64,000 bases of DNA, taken from Micromonospora aurantiaca ATCC 27029 (lineage in GTDB: Bacteria; Actinomycetota; Actinomycetes; Mycobacteriales; Micromonosporaceae). Location of the stretch: positions 6,343,501-6,407,500 of the forward strand of contig NC_014391.1 of the NCBI RefSeq assembly GCF_000145235.1, in the 5' to 3' direction. This document shows positions 17,491 through 25,377 of this stretch, one piece after another. The first letter of the stretch is position 1. Every line of letters begins with the position of its first letter. Under the pieces are notes generated by a model. The model searched no databases and was not told the DNA's origin. It saw only the letters and a program-made list of their open reading frames with translations. The position numbers and the translations under genes are program-made.

Positions 17491-18001
17491 GCCCGGCGGC
17501 CACCCGCACCGCTGTGGCGTACGTGTCGGCGCCGAACAGCACCAGCCGCGCCTCGGCGACGTGCTCCGGGGTGGCCGCGTGCAGCACGCTGAGCGCCTGT
17601 GCCACCGCGTCCTCGACCGGCCAGCCGTAGATCCCGGCGGAGATCAGCGGGAACGCGATCCGGGTCGCGCCCAGCCCGTCGGCGACACGCAGGCTGTTGG
17701 CGTAGCAGTCGCGCAGCAGCGGCGAGCGGTCCTCGCGCGGCGAGAAGACCGGGCCGACAGTGTGCACCACCCAGCGCGCGGGCAGATTGCCGGCGGTGGT
17801 GGCGACCGCCTGGCCGGTGGGCAGCCCGCGCCCGTAGCGGGAGGCGCGCAACGCCCGGCACTCCTCCAGGATCGCCGGCCCGCCGCGCCGGTGGATCGCG
17901 CCGTCCACTCCCCCGCCGCCGAGCAGCGACGAGTTGGCGGCGTTGACTATCGCGTCGACCTGCTGGGCGGTGATGTCCCCCTCGATCAGGACGGTGTCCA
18001 T
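17483..18001 (-). CDS. macrodomain O-acetyl-ADP-ribose deacetylase
   Basis: Macrodomain protein of 172 residues of the YmdB/MacroD type, expected to hydrolyse O-acetyl-ADP-ribose or ADP-ribosyl-glutamate. The ligand loop DAIVNAANSSLLGGGGVDGA is at residues 16-35 with its Asn and the GGGGVDG catalytic region intact; the diphosphate loop PLISAGIYGWP follows later. It starts with ATG one base after the stop region of the EI24 gene (18003), so both may share a message. No sirtuin gene is next to it in this window. Confidence 0.92.
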   Translation of the reverse strand: MDTVLIEGDITAQQVDAIVNAANSSLLGGGGVDGAIHRRGGPAILEECRALRASRYGRGLPTGQAVATTAGNLPARWVVHTVGPVFSPREDRSPLLRDCYANSLRVADGLGATRIAFPLISAGIYGWPVEDAVAQALSVLHAATPEHVAEARLVLFGADTYATAVRVAAGLS

Positions 18002-18002
18002 C

Positions 18003-18794
18003 TCAGCTCTCCTCGACTGCCTGGCCCAGCGAGCGGCGGGCCAGCAGCGCGGCCCCGGCGACGGCGGCCGGCATGACGAGCACCGCGCCGAGCGGGATCA
18101 GGAAGCACAGGAAGACCGCCACCCCGAAACCGAGCGCTGTCGGCCGGTCGGCCCGCAGCCGCGCCCGCCGGTCCGGCAGCCGCATCCCCCGCCGGTAGAA
18201 CGGCGCGCCCACCAGCTCCAGCGCCAGGAACCAGCCACCCACCAGGGCGCCGACCACCGGGACCACCGTCTGTCCCACCACCGGGATGAAACCGGCCGCG
18301 AACAGGGGTACGCCGATCAGCGCGGACAGCGCCACCAGGCGCAGCGAGTCGGCGAGGCTGCGTCGCAGCGAGGACCAGAACGGCACGTCCACCGCACCGG
18401 GGGCGCCGCCGAGGCGGTCCTCGACCCGCTCGGAGATCGCCTCGTAGAAAGGGTCGCCGATGACGAGCGTGACGGCGGTGAACGTGAGCACCCCGACCAG
18501 CCCGGCGACCCCGACCACCGCCAGCCCGGCGGCGACCCGCAGCAGCCCGCGCCAGGGCGACGACCAGTCGTCGGCGAACGGGGTGAGCCAGCCCGCCAGG
18601 TCGTCGACGAAGTAGAGCAGCGTGGCGAACAGGGCCACGTAGAGCGCGCCGGTGATCAGCGCCGGGATCACGCCGAGCAGCATCAGCTTCGGGCTGCGGA
18701 CGTACATGCCGAAGCCGCGCAGCAGCAGCCCGGCGCCGCCGAGGAAGCGGGTGGCCGCGCCGGTGACGGGCGCGATCGTACGGGAGGCGTTCAC
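18003..18794 (-). CDS. EI24 domain-containing membrane protein
   Basis: Membrane protein of 263 residues with about four to five hydrophobic segments, of the EI24/CysZ-like family (FLGGAGLLLRGFGMYVRSPKL near the N-terminus, DPFYEAISERVEDRLGG in the central loop, FIPVVGQTVVPVVGALVGGW). CysZ members are sulfate channels; actinobacterial members such as this one have no proven function. GTG at 18794 was chosen; TAGGCT lies upstream, and upstream in-frame GTG codons cannot be excluded. Divergent from the WYL regulator at 18835, followed by the macrodomain gene on the same strand. Confidence 0.85.
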   Translation of the reverse strand: MNASRTIAPVTGAATRFLGGAGLLLRGFGMYVRSPKLMLLGVIPALITGALYVALFATLLYFVDDLAGWLTPFADDWSSPWRGLLRVAAGLAVVGVAGLVGVLTFTAVTLVIGDPFYEAISERVEDRLGGAPGAVDVPFWSSLRRSLADSLRLVALSALIGVPLFAAGFIPVVGQTVVPVVGALVGGWFLALELVGAPFYRRGMRLPDRRARLRADRPTALGFGVAVFLCFLIPLGAVLVMPAAVAGAALLARRSLGQAVEES

Positions 18795-18834
18795 GACGGC
18801 ACAGCCTAATCTGCCGGTGCACCACAATGGGCCT

Positions 18835-19827
18835 GTGCGTGCGTCCCGGCTGATCTCGCTTGTGCTGCTGCTCCAGTCCCGGGAGACGATGACCGCCGCC
18901 GAGCTGGCCCGCGAGCTGGAGGTGTCCGAGCGGACCGTCTACCGGGACGTGCTGGCGCTCTCCGCCGCCGGTGTCCCGGTGTACGCGGACCGGGGCCGGG
19001 CCGGCGGCTACCGGCTGCTCGGCGGCTACCGGACCCGGCTGACCGGGTTGAGCCGGGACGAGGCCGAGGCGCTGTTCCTGGCCGGGCTGCCCGGACCGGC
19101 CGGGGACATGGGACTGGCCGACTCGGTGGCCGCCGCCGAGCTGAAGGTGCTCGCCGCGTTGCCGCCGAGCCTGCGGGACGCGCCCGCGCGTACCGGGCAG
19201 CGGTTCCACCTGGACGTGCCGGGCTGGTTCCGGGAGACCACGCCGCCGCCGGCCCTCGCCGAGCTGGCCCGGGCGGTCTGGCGGGACCTGATGGTGGAGC
19301 TGCGCTACCGGCGCGGGGACCGGGAGGTGGCCCGCACGCTGGCTCCGTACGGGCTGGTGCTGAAGAACGGGGTCTGGTACCTGGTCGGCCGGGTCGGTGA
19401 CGGCTGGCGGACGTACCGGGTGGACCGGGTGGTGGCGGTCGAGGTGGGCGCCGACGGGTTCGACCGGGACGAGGACTTCGACCTCGGGGCGTACTGGCGG
19501 GAGCAGGCCGGCGCGTTCCTGCGCGAGCTGCTGCGGGAGCGGGTGACGGTGCGGCTCGGCCCGGCCGGGTTGCGGGCGCTGCGGCACCTGGTGGACGCGC
19601 CGTTCGTCTACACCGAGGCGGTGGACGCGGCCGGGCCGCCGGACGAGCAGGGGCGGCTGGTGCTGCGGCTGCCTGTCGAGTCGGTCGACGTCGCGTACGG
19701 CCAGTTGCTGGCGCTCGGCCCGGAGGTGGAGGTGCTGGCGCCGCCGCAGCTGCGGGCGCGCTTCGCCGAGGCGGCCCGCCGCGCGGCGGCGCTCTACACC
19801 GATCCGCCGCCCGACGGTCAGCGGTAG
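18835..19827 (+). CDS. WYL domain transcriptional regulator (YafY type)
   Basis: Regulator of 330 residues: an N-terminal winged helix-turn-helix (TAAELARELEVSERTVYRDV, about residues 20-39), then a WYL ligand-sensing domain (YGLVLKNGVWYLVGRV) and a C-terminal WCX dimerisation region. Members respond to nucleotides, DNA ends or unknown ligands. GTG at 18835 starts the conserved sequence RASRLISLVLLLQ; CACAAT 6 nt upstream could be the -10 of a leaderless transcript. Divergent from the EI24 gene and overlapping the convergent dehydrogenase gene by 10 bp. Its targets are probably adjacent genes. Confidence 0.9.
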   Translation: MRASRLISLVLLLQSRETMTAAELARELEVSERTVYRDVLALSAAGVPVYADRGRAGGYRLLGGYRTRLTGLSRDEAEALFLAGLPGPAGDMGLADSVAAAELKVLAALPPSLRDAPARTGQRFHLDVPGWFRETTPPPALAELARAVWRDLMVELRYRRGDREVARTLAPYGLVLKNGVWYLVGRVGDGWRTYRVDRVVAVEVGADGFDRDEDFDLGAYWREQAGAFLRELLRERVTVRLGPAGLRALRHLVDAPFVYTEAVDAAGPPDEQGRLVLRLPVESVDVAYGQLLALGPEVEVLAPPQLRARFAEAARRAAALYTDPPPDGQR

Positions 19828-20732
19828 CCGTCCGGGTCGGCCGGCTTACCAGGCTTGACCACCTCCTCGTAGTAGCGGGCCCAGTGCGGGCGGCTGCCGT
19901 CGACGTCGGTGAAGCCGTACACCTGGGACAGGCCGCCGCTGTCCAGCGACCGGCCGTTCCAGCGGGCCCGGTCCGGGTCGGCGGCCAGTGCGGCCACCGC
20001 GCGCCCGACGAACGCCGGCGTCTCCGACATGACGAAGTGCGGTTCGGTAGTCGCGGCGTCGCGCCAGTTCGCCTCGGTGACGCCGTAGTGTTCGAGCATC
20101 GCCTCCGAGCGCAGCCAGCCGGGTGTGAGCGCGACGGCGGTGCAGCCGTGCAGGGCCAGCTCGTGCGCCTGGCTGAAGCCGAGCCGGTTCACCGACACCT
20201 TCGCCAGGTCGTAGAAGACCGACAGGCGGTACTCGCTGTCGTTGTGCTCCTTGGTGCCGTCGCCGACCTCGACGACCAGGCCGCCCGGGTTGCGGATCAG
20301 CAGCGGCAGCGCGAAGTGGCTGGTGATGATGTGCGTGTCGACAGCCAGCCGCAGCGTGCGGAACCCGGCGTCGAGCGGCTGCTCCCAGACCGGCTTCTCC
20401 CAGGTGATCAGCGGGTCCGCGCCCCAGACGTCGTTCACGAGCACGTCCAGGCGGCCCTGCTCGGCGTCGATCCGCTCGACCAGGCCGCGTACCTGCTCGG
20501 GGTCCAGGTGGTCGACTGCGACGGCGATCCCGGTGCCCCCGGCGGCGGTGACCAGCTCGGCGGTCTCCTCGATGGTCTCCGGCCGGTCCATCTCGGAGCG
20601 GCGCTCGCGGGTGGTGCGGCCGGTGGCGTAGACGGTGGCCCCGGCGGCGCCGAGCTGCACGGCGATCTGCCGCCCGGCGCCCCGGGTCGCGCCCGCGACG
20701 AGCGCGACAGTTCCGGTCAGTGGTGAGTTCAT
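19818..20732 (-). CDS. SDR family oxidoreductase
   Basis: Short-chain dehydrogenase of 304 residues. The nucleotide-binding loop is GATRGAGRQIA, an NADPH-like variant, followed by ATGRTTRERR. The catalytic Tyr and Lys are in FYDLAKVS. The usual NNAG is replaced by NDVWGAD, a feature of a distinct SDR subgroup (SDR19/DHRS1-like). ATG at 20732 has gtggtccc upstream and is divergent from the nucleotidyltransferase gene at 20797. The C-terminus ends YYEEVVKPGKPADPDGYR. The substrate is not known. Confidence 0.88.
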   Translation of the reverse strand: MNSPLTGTVALVAGATRGAGRQIAVQLGAAGATVYATGRTTRERRSEMDRPETIEETAELVTAAGGTGIAVAVDHLDPEQVRGLVERIDAEQGRLDVLVNDVWGADPLITWEKPVWEQPLDAGFRTLRLAVDTHIITSHFALPLLIRNPGGLVVEVGDGTKEHNDSEYRLSVFYDLAKVSVNRLGFSQAHELALHGCTAVALTPGWLRSEAMLEHYGVTEANWRDAATTEPHFVMSETPAFVGRAVAALAADPDRARWNGRSLDSGGLSQVYGFTDVDGSRPHWARYYEEVVKPGKPADPDGYR

Positions 20733-20796
20733 GGGACCACCGTGCAACAGATACCTGACAGCGGAAGTCCGGTTTCCCGGACGATCCGGATGGGCG

Positions 20797-21480
20797 ATGA
20801 TCACCGGTATGCACCTGCTGCTGTCCGGGATCGTCGGCTCGGTCGCGTACGGGCTGGCCGGTCCCGGCTCGGACACCGACCGGATCGGCGTGTTCGCCGC
20901 GCCCACAGTCGCGTTCCACGGTCTGCGCCCGCCCCGCGAGTCGGTGGTCACCACCGACCCGGACGTCACGCTGCACGAGGCGCGGAAGTACGCGCTGCTG
21001 GCGCTGAGCGGCAACCCGACCGCCACCGAGCTGATGTGGCTGCCCGAGGACTGCTACGAGACCCGTACCGGGTTCGGCGAGGAGCTGATCGCGATCCGGT
21101 CGGCGTTCCTGAGCGCGCCGCGCGTCCGCGACGCCTACCTCGGGTACGCCTCGCAGCAGTTCCGCAAGCTCGCCACCGCCCCGGCGGACAGCGGCGGGCG
21201 GCGGCGCTCGGCGAAGCACGCCCGGCACCTGGCCCGGCTGCTGCACCAGGGCCGGACGCTGTACGCGACAGGCGTGCTGGAGATCCGCCTCGCCGACCCG
21301 GAGTGGTTCCGCGCGTTCGGCGAACGGGTCGCCGGTGGCGCGCTGGGCGAGGCACAGGCCCTGGTGGCGGCCGCCGAGGCGGAGTTCGACCGGGTCCGCT
21401 CGCCGCTGCCGGAGCGCCCGGACGAGGAGACAGTGGAACGGTGGCTGCTCGCCGTCCGGGCGGCGTACCTGCCGCGCTGA
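20797..21480 (+). CDS. nucleotidyltransferase domain-containing protein
   Basis: A 227-residue member of the DNA polymerase beta-like nucleotidyltransferase superfamily. The active-site block GSVAYGLAGPGSDTDRIGVF near the N-terminus carries the GS and DxD motif that binds metal and NTP; DVTLHEARKYALLALSGNP supplies the third acidic/His region. The family is often called predicted nucleotidyltransferase YcgL/COG3541. ATG at 20797 was taken; ATG at 20809 is an alternative. No toxin-antitoxin partner such as a HEPN gene lies next to it: the neighbours are a dehydrogenase and a VOC protein. Target unknown. Confidence 0.82.
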   Translation: MITGMHLLLSGIVGSVAYGLAGPGSDTDRIGVFAAPTVAFHGLRPPRESVVTTDPDVTLHEARKYALLALSGNPTATELMWLPEDCYETRTGFGEELIAIRSAFLSAPRVRDAYLGYASQQFRKLATAPADSGGRRRSAKHARHLARLLHQGRTLYATGVLEIRLADPEWFRAFGERVAGGALGEAQALVAAAEAEFDRVRSPLPERPDEETVERWLLAVRAAYLPR

Positions 21481-21484
21481 GCGG

Positions 21485-21934
21485 TCACTGCACGTCGAAC
21501 TCGTTGCCCTCCGGGTCGGCCATCGTGGTGTGCTCGCTGCCCCGGTCGGCGACCTCGGCCAGCACCGTCGCGCCGAGCGCGGTCAGCCGCTTCACCTCGG
21601 CCGCCCGCCCCTCCGGCCCGACGTGCAGGTCGACGTGGAGGCGGTTCTTCACCCGCTTGGGTTCGGGGACGGCCTGGAACAGGAACCGTCGGCCCAGCCC
21701 GGTGCCGCTGGCCGGGTCGACCGGGTCGTCCGGGTGGCGTACCGCCGCCAGCTCGCGCCACGCCTTGCGGCCGTCCACCTCGACGTACGCCTCCGGCGGC
21801 ACCGCACCGGCGGCGGCCAGCCGCTCGATCAGCACGCTGTTGTCCTCGACCTGGTAGCCGAGCGCCTCGGCCCAGAAGCGGGCCAGCCCGATCGGGTCGG
21901 CACAGTCGATGACGAGTTTCCAGTCCCGGGCCAT
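21485..21934 (-). CDS. VOC family protein (glyoxalase-like)
   Basis: A 149-residue vicinal-oxygen-chelate protein, one two-module domain: WKLVIDCADPIGLARFWAEALGY opens module 1, and NRLHVDLHVG plus HTTMADPEGNEFDVQ close module 2. The metal ligands of true glyoxalase I are only partly present (His in RLHVDLHV, Glu in GNEF). Comparable proteins act on small toxic electrophiles or bind antibiotics. It is divergent from the CGNR regulator at 21978 and shares its 43-bp control region, so it may be a target of that regulator. Confidence 0.85.
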   Translation of the reverse strand: MARDWKLVIDCADPIGLARFWAEALGYQVEDNSVLIERLAAAGAVPPEAYVEVDGRKAWRELAAVRHPDDPVDPASGTGLGRRFLFQAVPEPKRVKNRLHVDLHVGPEGRAAEVKRLTALGATVLAEVADRGSEHTTMADPEGNEFDVQ

Positions 21935-21956
21935 GTGTCCTCCGTGGTCAGCTGGT

Positions 21957-21977
21957 GTAACCAGTTATAGTGGTTAC
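21957..21977 (+). promoter_or_regulatory. palindromic operator over a leaderless promoter
   Basis: Inverted repeat GTAACCA (21957-21963) and TGGTTAC (21971-21977) with a 7-bp spacer that contains the start of the -10 box TATAGT (21966-21971). The GTG start at 21978 follows directly, so the message should be leaderless and the palindrome would block polymerase. It also lies in the divergent VOC promoter region. Autoregulation by the CGNR protein is the simplest reading. Confidence 0.75.
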
Positions 21978-22577
21978 GTGACGGACGGCGCAAGCGGACT
22001 CACCCTGATCAGTCCCGAAGGCACTCGATACCGCTTCGACCCGGGCGCGCTCTGCCTGGAGCTGCTGACCACCGGCGGTCCGGGCGCGTTCGCCCGCTAC
22101 GAGGTGCTGCACCGGCCGGACGACCTCGCGGGCTGGCTGGCCGTGTCCCGCCTGCGCCTGGACCCCGCCACCGTCACCGTCGACGCGGACGACCTGGCCG
22201 CCGCCCGTCGGCTGCGCGACGCGCTCTGGCGAGTGACGCAGGCGCGTACCCGCGACGAGACCCCGCCCGCCGCGGACCTGGCCGTGGTGAACGACGCGGC
22301 GGCCGGGCTGCCGCTGAGCCCGCAGGCCGGTCCCGACGGCAGCCGGTCCTGGCGTACGCCGCTGACCGGCGCGCAAGTGGTCGCGACATTCGCCCGGGAC
22401 GCGGTCGACCTGCTCACCGGCCCGTACGCGGCCCGGATCCGGGAGTGCGGCGCACACGACTGCCAACTGGTCTTCGTGGACACCTCCCGGCCGGGGCAGC
22501 GCCGCTGGTGCGCGATGGAACGCTGCGGCAACCGGCAGAAGGCGCGCGCCCTGCGGTCCCGGCGTGCGCCCGGGTGA
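21978..22577 (+). CDS. CGNR zinc-finger transcriptional regulator
   Basis: Regulator of 199 residues of the ABATE/CGNR family. The N-terminal ABATE-like part (FDPGALCLELLTTGG) is thought to sense a ligand; the C-terminal zinc-binding CGNR finger reads IRECGAHDCQLVFVD ... WCAMERCGNRQKARAL, with four cysteines. GTG at 21978 is fixed by the -10 box TATAGT seven nt upstream. A palindromic operator covers that promoter, consistent with self-repression and control of the divergent VOC gene. Such regulators often govern genes for detoxification of small molecules; the inducer is unknown. Confidence 0.9.
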   Translation: MTDGASGLTLISPEGTRYRFDPGALCLELLTTGGPGAFARYEVLHRPDDLAGWLAVSRLRLDPATVTVDADDLAAARRLRDALWRVTQARTRDETPPAADLAVVNDAAAGLPLSPQAGPDGSRSWRTPLTGAQVVATFARDAVDLLTGPYAARIRECGAHDCQLVFVDTSRPGQRRWCAMERCGNRQKARALRSRRAPG

Positions 22578-22578
22578 C

Positions 22579-23316
22579 TCAGTCCGCCAGGCGCACGCGT
22601 ACCCGGCGGTTGGCCCGTCCCTTGCTCTCCACCTTGACCACCTGGACCTTGCCGATCTGGGCGGTGGAGGCCACGTGCGTGCCGCCGTCGGCCTGCACGT
22701 CCAGCCCGACGATGTCGACGATCCGCACCTCCTGCTCCTCCGGCGGGATCAGGTTCGACTGGGTACGGATGATGTCCGGCAGGGCCAGCGCCTCGGCGCG
22801 CGGCAGCACCCGCACCGCCACCGACCGGTCGGCGGCCACCTCGGCGTTCACCAGCTCCTCGATGCGGGCCTTGAAGTCCGGCGGCACCTCGGGGAGGTTG
22901 AAGTCCATCCGCGCCTCACCCGGCTCCATGTTGCCGCCCGTGACGAGCGCGCCGAAGTCGCGGAACACCACGCCGCAGAGCACGTGCAGCCCGGAGTGGG
23001 TACGCATCAGCATGGTCCGGCGCGTGTCCTCGACCGCGCCGGCGACCTCGGTGCCGACCGGCGGCACCGGGTCACCCTCGGCCGGGATCAGCCAGAGGTC
23101 GTCGCCCTTGCGGGTGCCGACGATCCGGGTCTGTACGCCCTGCCAGAGAAGCACCCCGTGATCCGGCGGCTGCCCGCCGCCGCCCGGGTAGAACGCGGAC
23201 CGGTCCAGCACGATGCCCTGCTCGGGATCGGCCGCCAGCACCCGGCAGGTCCACTCCCGCAGAGTCGGGTCGGCGAGGTCGAGCCGGTGCGTACGGCCGT
23301 GGTGTGTGACGCCCAT
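22579..23316 (-). CDS. alanyl-tRNA editing protein, AlaX type
   Basis: Free-standing editing domain of 245 residues related to the AlaRS editing region; it would hydrolyse Ser- or Gly-mischarged tRNA(Ala). Zinc ligands His107 and His111 are in RTHSGLHVL, and the last His214 in GGTHV. The canonical Cys of ACGGTH is replaced by Asp210 (QADGGTHV), so metal binding may differ from the textbook enzyme. AFYPGGGGQPPD is the usual N-terminal glycine-rich loop. ATG region at 23316 is 11 nt after the stop of the hydrolase gene at 23328, so these two are probably co-transcribed. Confidence 0.88.
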   Translation of the reverse strand: MGVTHHGRTHRLDLADPTLREWTCRVLAADPEQGIVLDRSAFYPGGGGQPPDHGVLLWQGVQTRIVGTRKGDDLWLIPAEGDPVPPVGTEVAGAVEDTRRTMLMRTHSGLHVLCGVVFRDFGALVTGGNMEPGEARMDFNLPEVPPDFKARIEELVNAEVAADRSVAVRVLPRAEALALPDIIRTQSNLIPPEEQEVRIVDIVGLDVQADGGTHVASTAQIGKVQVVKVESKGRANRRVRVRLAD

Positions 23317-23327
23317 GGACGGCGACG

Positions 23328-24215
23328 TTACCCGTTCAGGAACTCCGAGACGCGCTCCCGCAGGTCGGCGCGCTCGGTCCAGAGCACGCCGGGCCGGTCG
23401 TACACGTGCAGTGTGGCGTTGGGGAGCGCGGCGGCGAGCCGTTCGGCGACGGCGACCGGGTGCAGGTCGTCCTCGGCGGCGGCGATGACCAGCGCCGGCG
23501 CGGTGACCGCGGCGAGCGACCCGGCGTCGTCGAGCGGGGCCTGGGCGGGCAGGTCGGCCAGCCCCGGCGCGAGCCCGTCGCGCAGCAGCTGGTCGAGCCG
23601 TTGCCGCAGGTACGCCCAGCCGGCCGGGGTGTTGCGCACCGACGGCGGCAGTTCCAGCGACACCGCGTCGGCCAGTGCCGAGGCGTCGCCCTCGGCCACC
23701 GCGTCGAGCAGGCCGGTGAGCCGGGCGCGTGCCACCTCGCCGCGCGGCGTGTCCAGCACGGCGGGCAGGAAGAAGACGAGTCTCTCGAAGCGTTCCGGGC
23801 TCTCGGCGAGCAGCCGGCAGAGCGCGCCCGCGCCGAGGCTGGCGCCGAACGCCCGGGTCGCGCCGCCCAGGTCGGCGACGGCCCGCAGGTCACGGGCGAG
23901 GTCCAGGTAGCTCCACGGCCCGGGCGGCGAGTCGGAGCGGCCGTGCCCGCGGAACTGGAAGAAGATGCGCCGCCCGGTGACGCCGCTGCCGAACGGGCGG
24001 GTGGTGGCGATGCCGCTGCCCAGCCCGTGCGCGAACACGGTGACCGGGTCACCGGTGCCGGTGACCAGCCGTTCCAGGCTCACCCCGTGCGGGGTGGCGA
24101 CCAGTTCCGTCTCCGGCTCGGGCAGCGCGGGGCGCCCGGTCCGGGGCGCGCCGGGGCCGGGCCCCCAGGTGCGGGGACCGCCGTCCGGCGGCGGAGGCCA
24201 GCGGAAACCTCTCAC
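23328..24215 (-). CDS. alpha/beta-fold hydrolase
   Basis: A 295-residue alpha/beta hydrolase with a Pro-rich 35-residue N-terminal extension. The oxyanion region VFAHGLGSG, the FRGHGRSD turn and the nucleophile elbow GASLGAG are present, as is the acid region AAEDDLHP. No His is found at the expected C-terminal position (YDRPGVLWTERADLRER), so catalysis may be lost or use another His. Its start overlaps the DUF2516 stop by 4 nt (ATGA), so the two are translationally coupled, and AlaX follows 11 nt downstream. Confidence 0.82.
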   Translation of the reverse strand: MRGFRWPPPPDGGPRTWGPGPGAPRTGRPALPEPETELVATPHGVSLERLVTGTGDPVTVFAHGLGSGIATTRPFGSGVTGRRIFFQFRGHGRSDSPPGPWSYLDLARDLRAVADLGGATRAFGASLGAGALCRLLAESPERFERLVFFLPAVLDTPRGEVARARLTGLLDAVAEGDASALADAVSLELPPSVRNTPAGWAYLRQRLDQLLRDGLAPGLADLPAQAPLDDAGSLAAVTAPALVIAAAEDDLHPVAVAERLAAALPNATLHVYDRPGVLWTERADLRERVSEFLNG

Positions 24216-24526
24216 CAGGACCCTCGGCCGTCGTGCAGGTCCCGCAGGCCGGGCCGCACGTCGAGCAGGTAGATGAGACCCGCGGCGATGCCGATCAGTC
24301 CGAACAGGCTGATCGGGCCGAAGCCGAGCAGGGTCAGCAGCAGACAGACCGCCAGGATGGCGACCCAGCCGCCCTTGGGCAGCGTGCCGAGCGCGGCGAA
24401 TCCGTCGCCGCGCTGGGTGACCGCGTGCACCAGCGCCACTCCCTGTACGACCAGGGCGAAGACGAGCAGGATCAGCTGGATCACGTCTTGGACTGCGAAC
24501 GCGAAGATCGGCGCGGCGATGGCCAT
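24212..24526 (-). CDS. DUF2516 family membrane protein
   Basis: Small integral membrane protein of 104 residues with two to three hydrophobic helices (IQLILLVFALVVQGVALVHA, WVAILAVCLLLTLLGFG, SLFGLIGIAAGLIYLLDV). The DUF2516 family is confined to actinobacteria and has no known function. In Mycobacterium tuberculosis the XRE regulator Rv0474, HBHA (Rv0475) and a small membrane protein (Rv0476) lie in the same order as here. A TAAGCT -10 box ends 7 nt before the ATG, so it has its own leaderless promoter downstream of the HBHA terminator. Confidence 0.85.
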   Translation of the reverse strand: MAIAAPIFAFAVQDVIQLILLVFALVVQGVALVHAVTQRGDGFAALGTLPKGGWVAILAVCLLLTLLGFGPISLFGLIGIAAGLIYLLDVRPGLRDLHDGRGSW

Positions 24527-24545
24527 GGGGGCAAGCTTATGCCGA

Positions 24546-24582
24546 GACCCCGGAAACGTCCGACAAGACGTTGTCCGGGGTC
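24546..24582 (-). terminator. hairpin terminator after the HBHA-like gene
   Basis: Two-part stem: GACCCCGG (24546-24553) with CCGGGGTC (24575-24582), and inside it AACGTC with GACGTT. It lies between the HBHA-like stop and the DUF2516 promoter and so separates the two transcripts. Confidence 0.7.
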
Positions 24583-24597
24583 CGGTGGAGCATCAGG

Positions 24598-25377
24598 TCA
24601 CTCGGCGGCCGGGCGGGTCCGCTTCGTGGCCTTCGGCAGCTTCGCCGACGGGGTGGCCGGCTTGGTCGCCTTGGTGGCGGTCGTCTTGGCGACGGCCTTG
24701 GTCGCGGTCGCCTTGGTGGCGCGGGTGCGCTTCACCGCGGCCGGCTTGGCGGCCACCGCCTCGGCCACCTCGGCCGGGCTGGGCACCTCGGTCGTCGCGG
24801 CGGCCTTCGGCGCGGTCTCCGGCTTCGGGGTGATCTCGGCCTTCGGGGTCACTTCGGTGCCGGTGGCCTCGGTGGCCTCGATGTCGGCGTTCACCGTGTC
24901 GGCGGCCTCCAGCACGCCGGCGCCGACGACGCGCTCACCCCGGGCGACCAGCTCGGCGTACGCGGCCAGCGCGCGCTCCTGCGCGGCGTGCGCCCCGGCC
25001 ACCACGACGGCGGCGTTGCGGGTGGCGGCCTCGCGGAGCTTGTCCAGGTTGGCGGCCTCGCGCAGCTTCTCCAGGTTCGCCGCCTCGCGCAGCTTCTCCA
25101 GGTTGGCGGCCTCGCGGAGCTGGTCGAGGTCGGTGGCGACGGCGCGCTCGCGCAGCCCGGTGGCGGTCTGGTTGGCGGTCTTCAGCGTCTCGGTGGCCTT
25201 CTGGCGCAGCTCGAAGCCGGTGACGACGGCCTTGCCGCCGAGGTCGGCGACGACCCGGGTGCCGAGGCCGCTGACCACCGTCGGCAGCTTGCGGAGCTGC
25301 TCCAGGGCCAGCTCACCGGCGCCGGCGGCGGCGTAGAGGGGTGCGGGGATGCGGTTGGTCTTCGGCTGGGTGGTCAT
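24598..25377 (-). CDS. HBHA-like protein with lysine/alanine-rich tail
   Basis: A 259-residue protein laid out like mycobacterial heparin-binding haemagglutinin: a hydrophobic N-terminal segment (IPAPLYAAAGAGELALEQLRK, compare the start of Rv0475), a long coiled coil, a segment AYAELVARGERVV matching RYNELVERGE in HBHA, then a basic tail of KAT/TKA repeats (KRTRATKATATKAVAKTT). The coiled coil holds four 9-residue repeats LREAANLEK (27-bp units at 25024-25131). In mycobacteria the basic tail binds sulfated sugars and lipid bodies; here a surface or inner-membrane organising role is inferred only. Overlaps the XRE gene stop by 4 nt. Confidence 0.8.
   Translation of the reverse strand: MTTQPKTNRIPAPLYAAAGAGELALEQLRKLPTVVSGLGTRVVADLGGKAVVTGFELRQKATETLKTANQTATGLRERAVATDLDQLREAANLEKLREAANLEKLREAANLDKLREAATRNAAVVVAGAHAAQERALAAYAELVARGERVVGAGVLEAADTVNADIEATEATGTEVTPKAEITPKPETAPKAAATTEVPSPAEVAEAVAAKPAAVKRTRATKATATKAVAKTTATKATKPATPSAKLPKATKRTRPAAE
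25024..25131 (-). repeat. 27-bp tandem repeat, four units, in the HBHA-like gene
   Basis: Four successive 27-bp units coding for LREAANLEK/LDK. Units two and three differ only in their first few bases. They lengthen the coiled coil by nine residues each, so copy number could vary between strains. Confidence 0.85.

Noticed and set aside
20797..21480. Nucleotidyltransferase as part of a MNT-HEPN toxin-antitoxin pair
   Set aside because: No HEPN-domain gene is adjacent and the protein is longer than MNT antitoxins; its neighbours are a dehydrogenase and a VOC protein.
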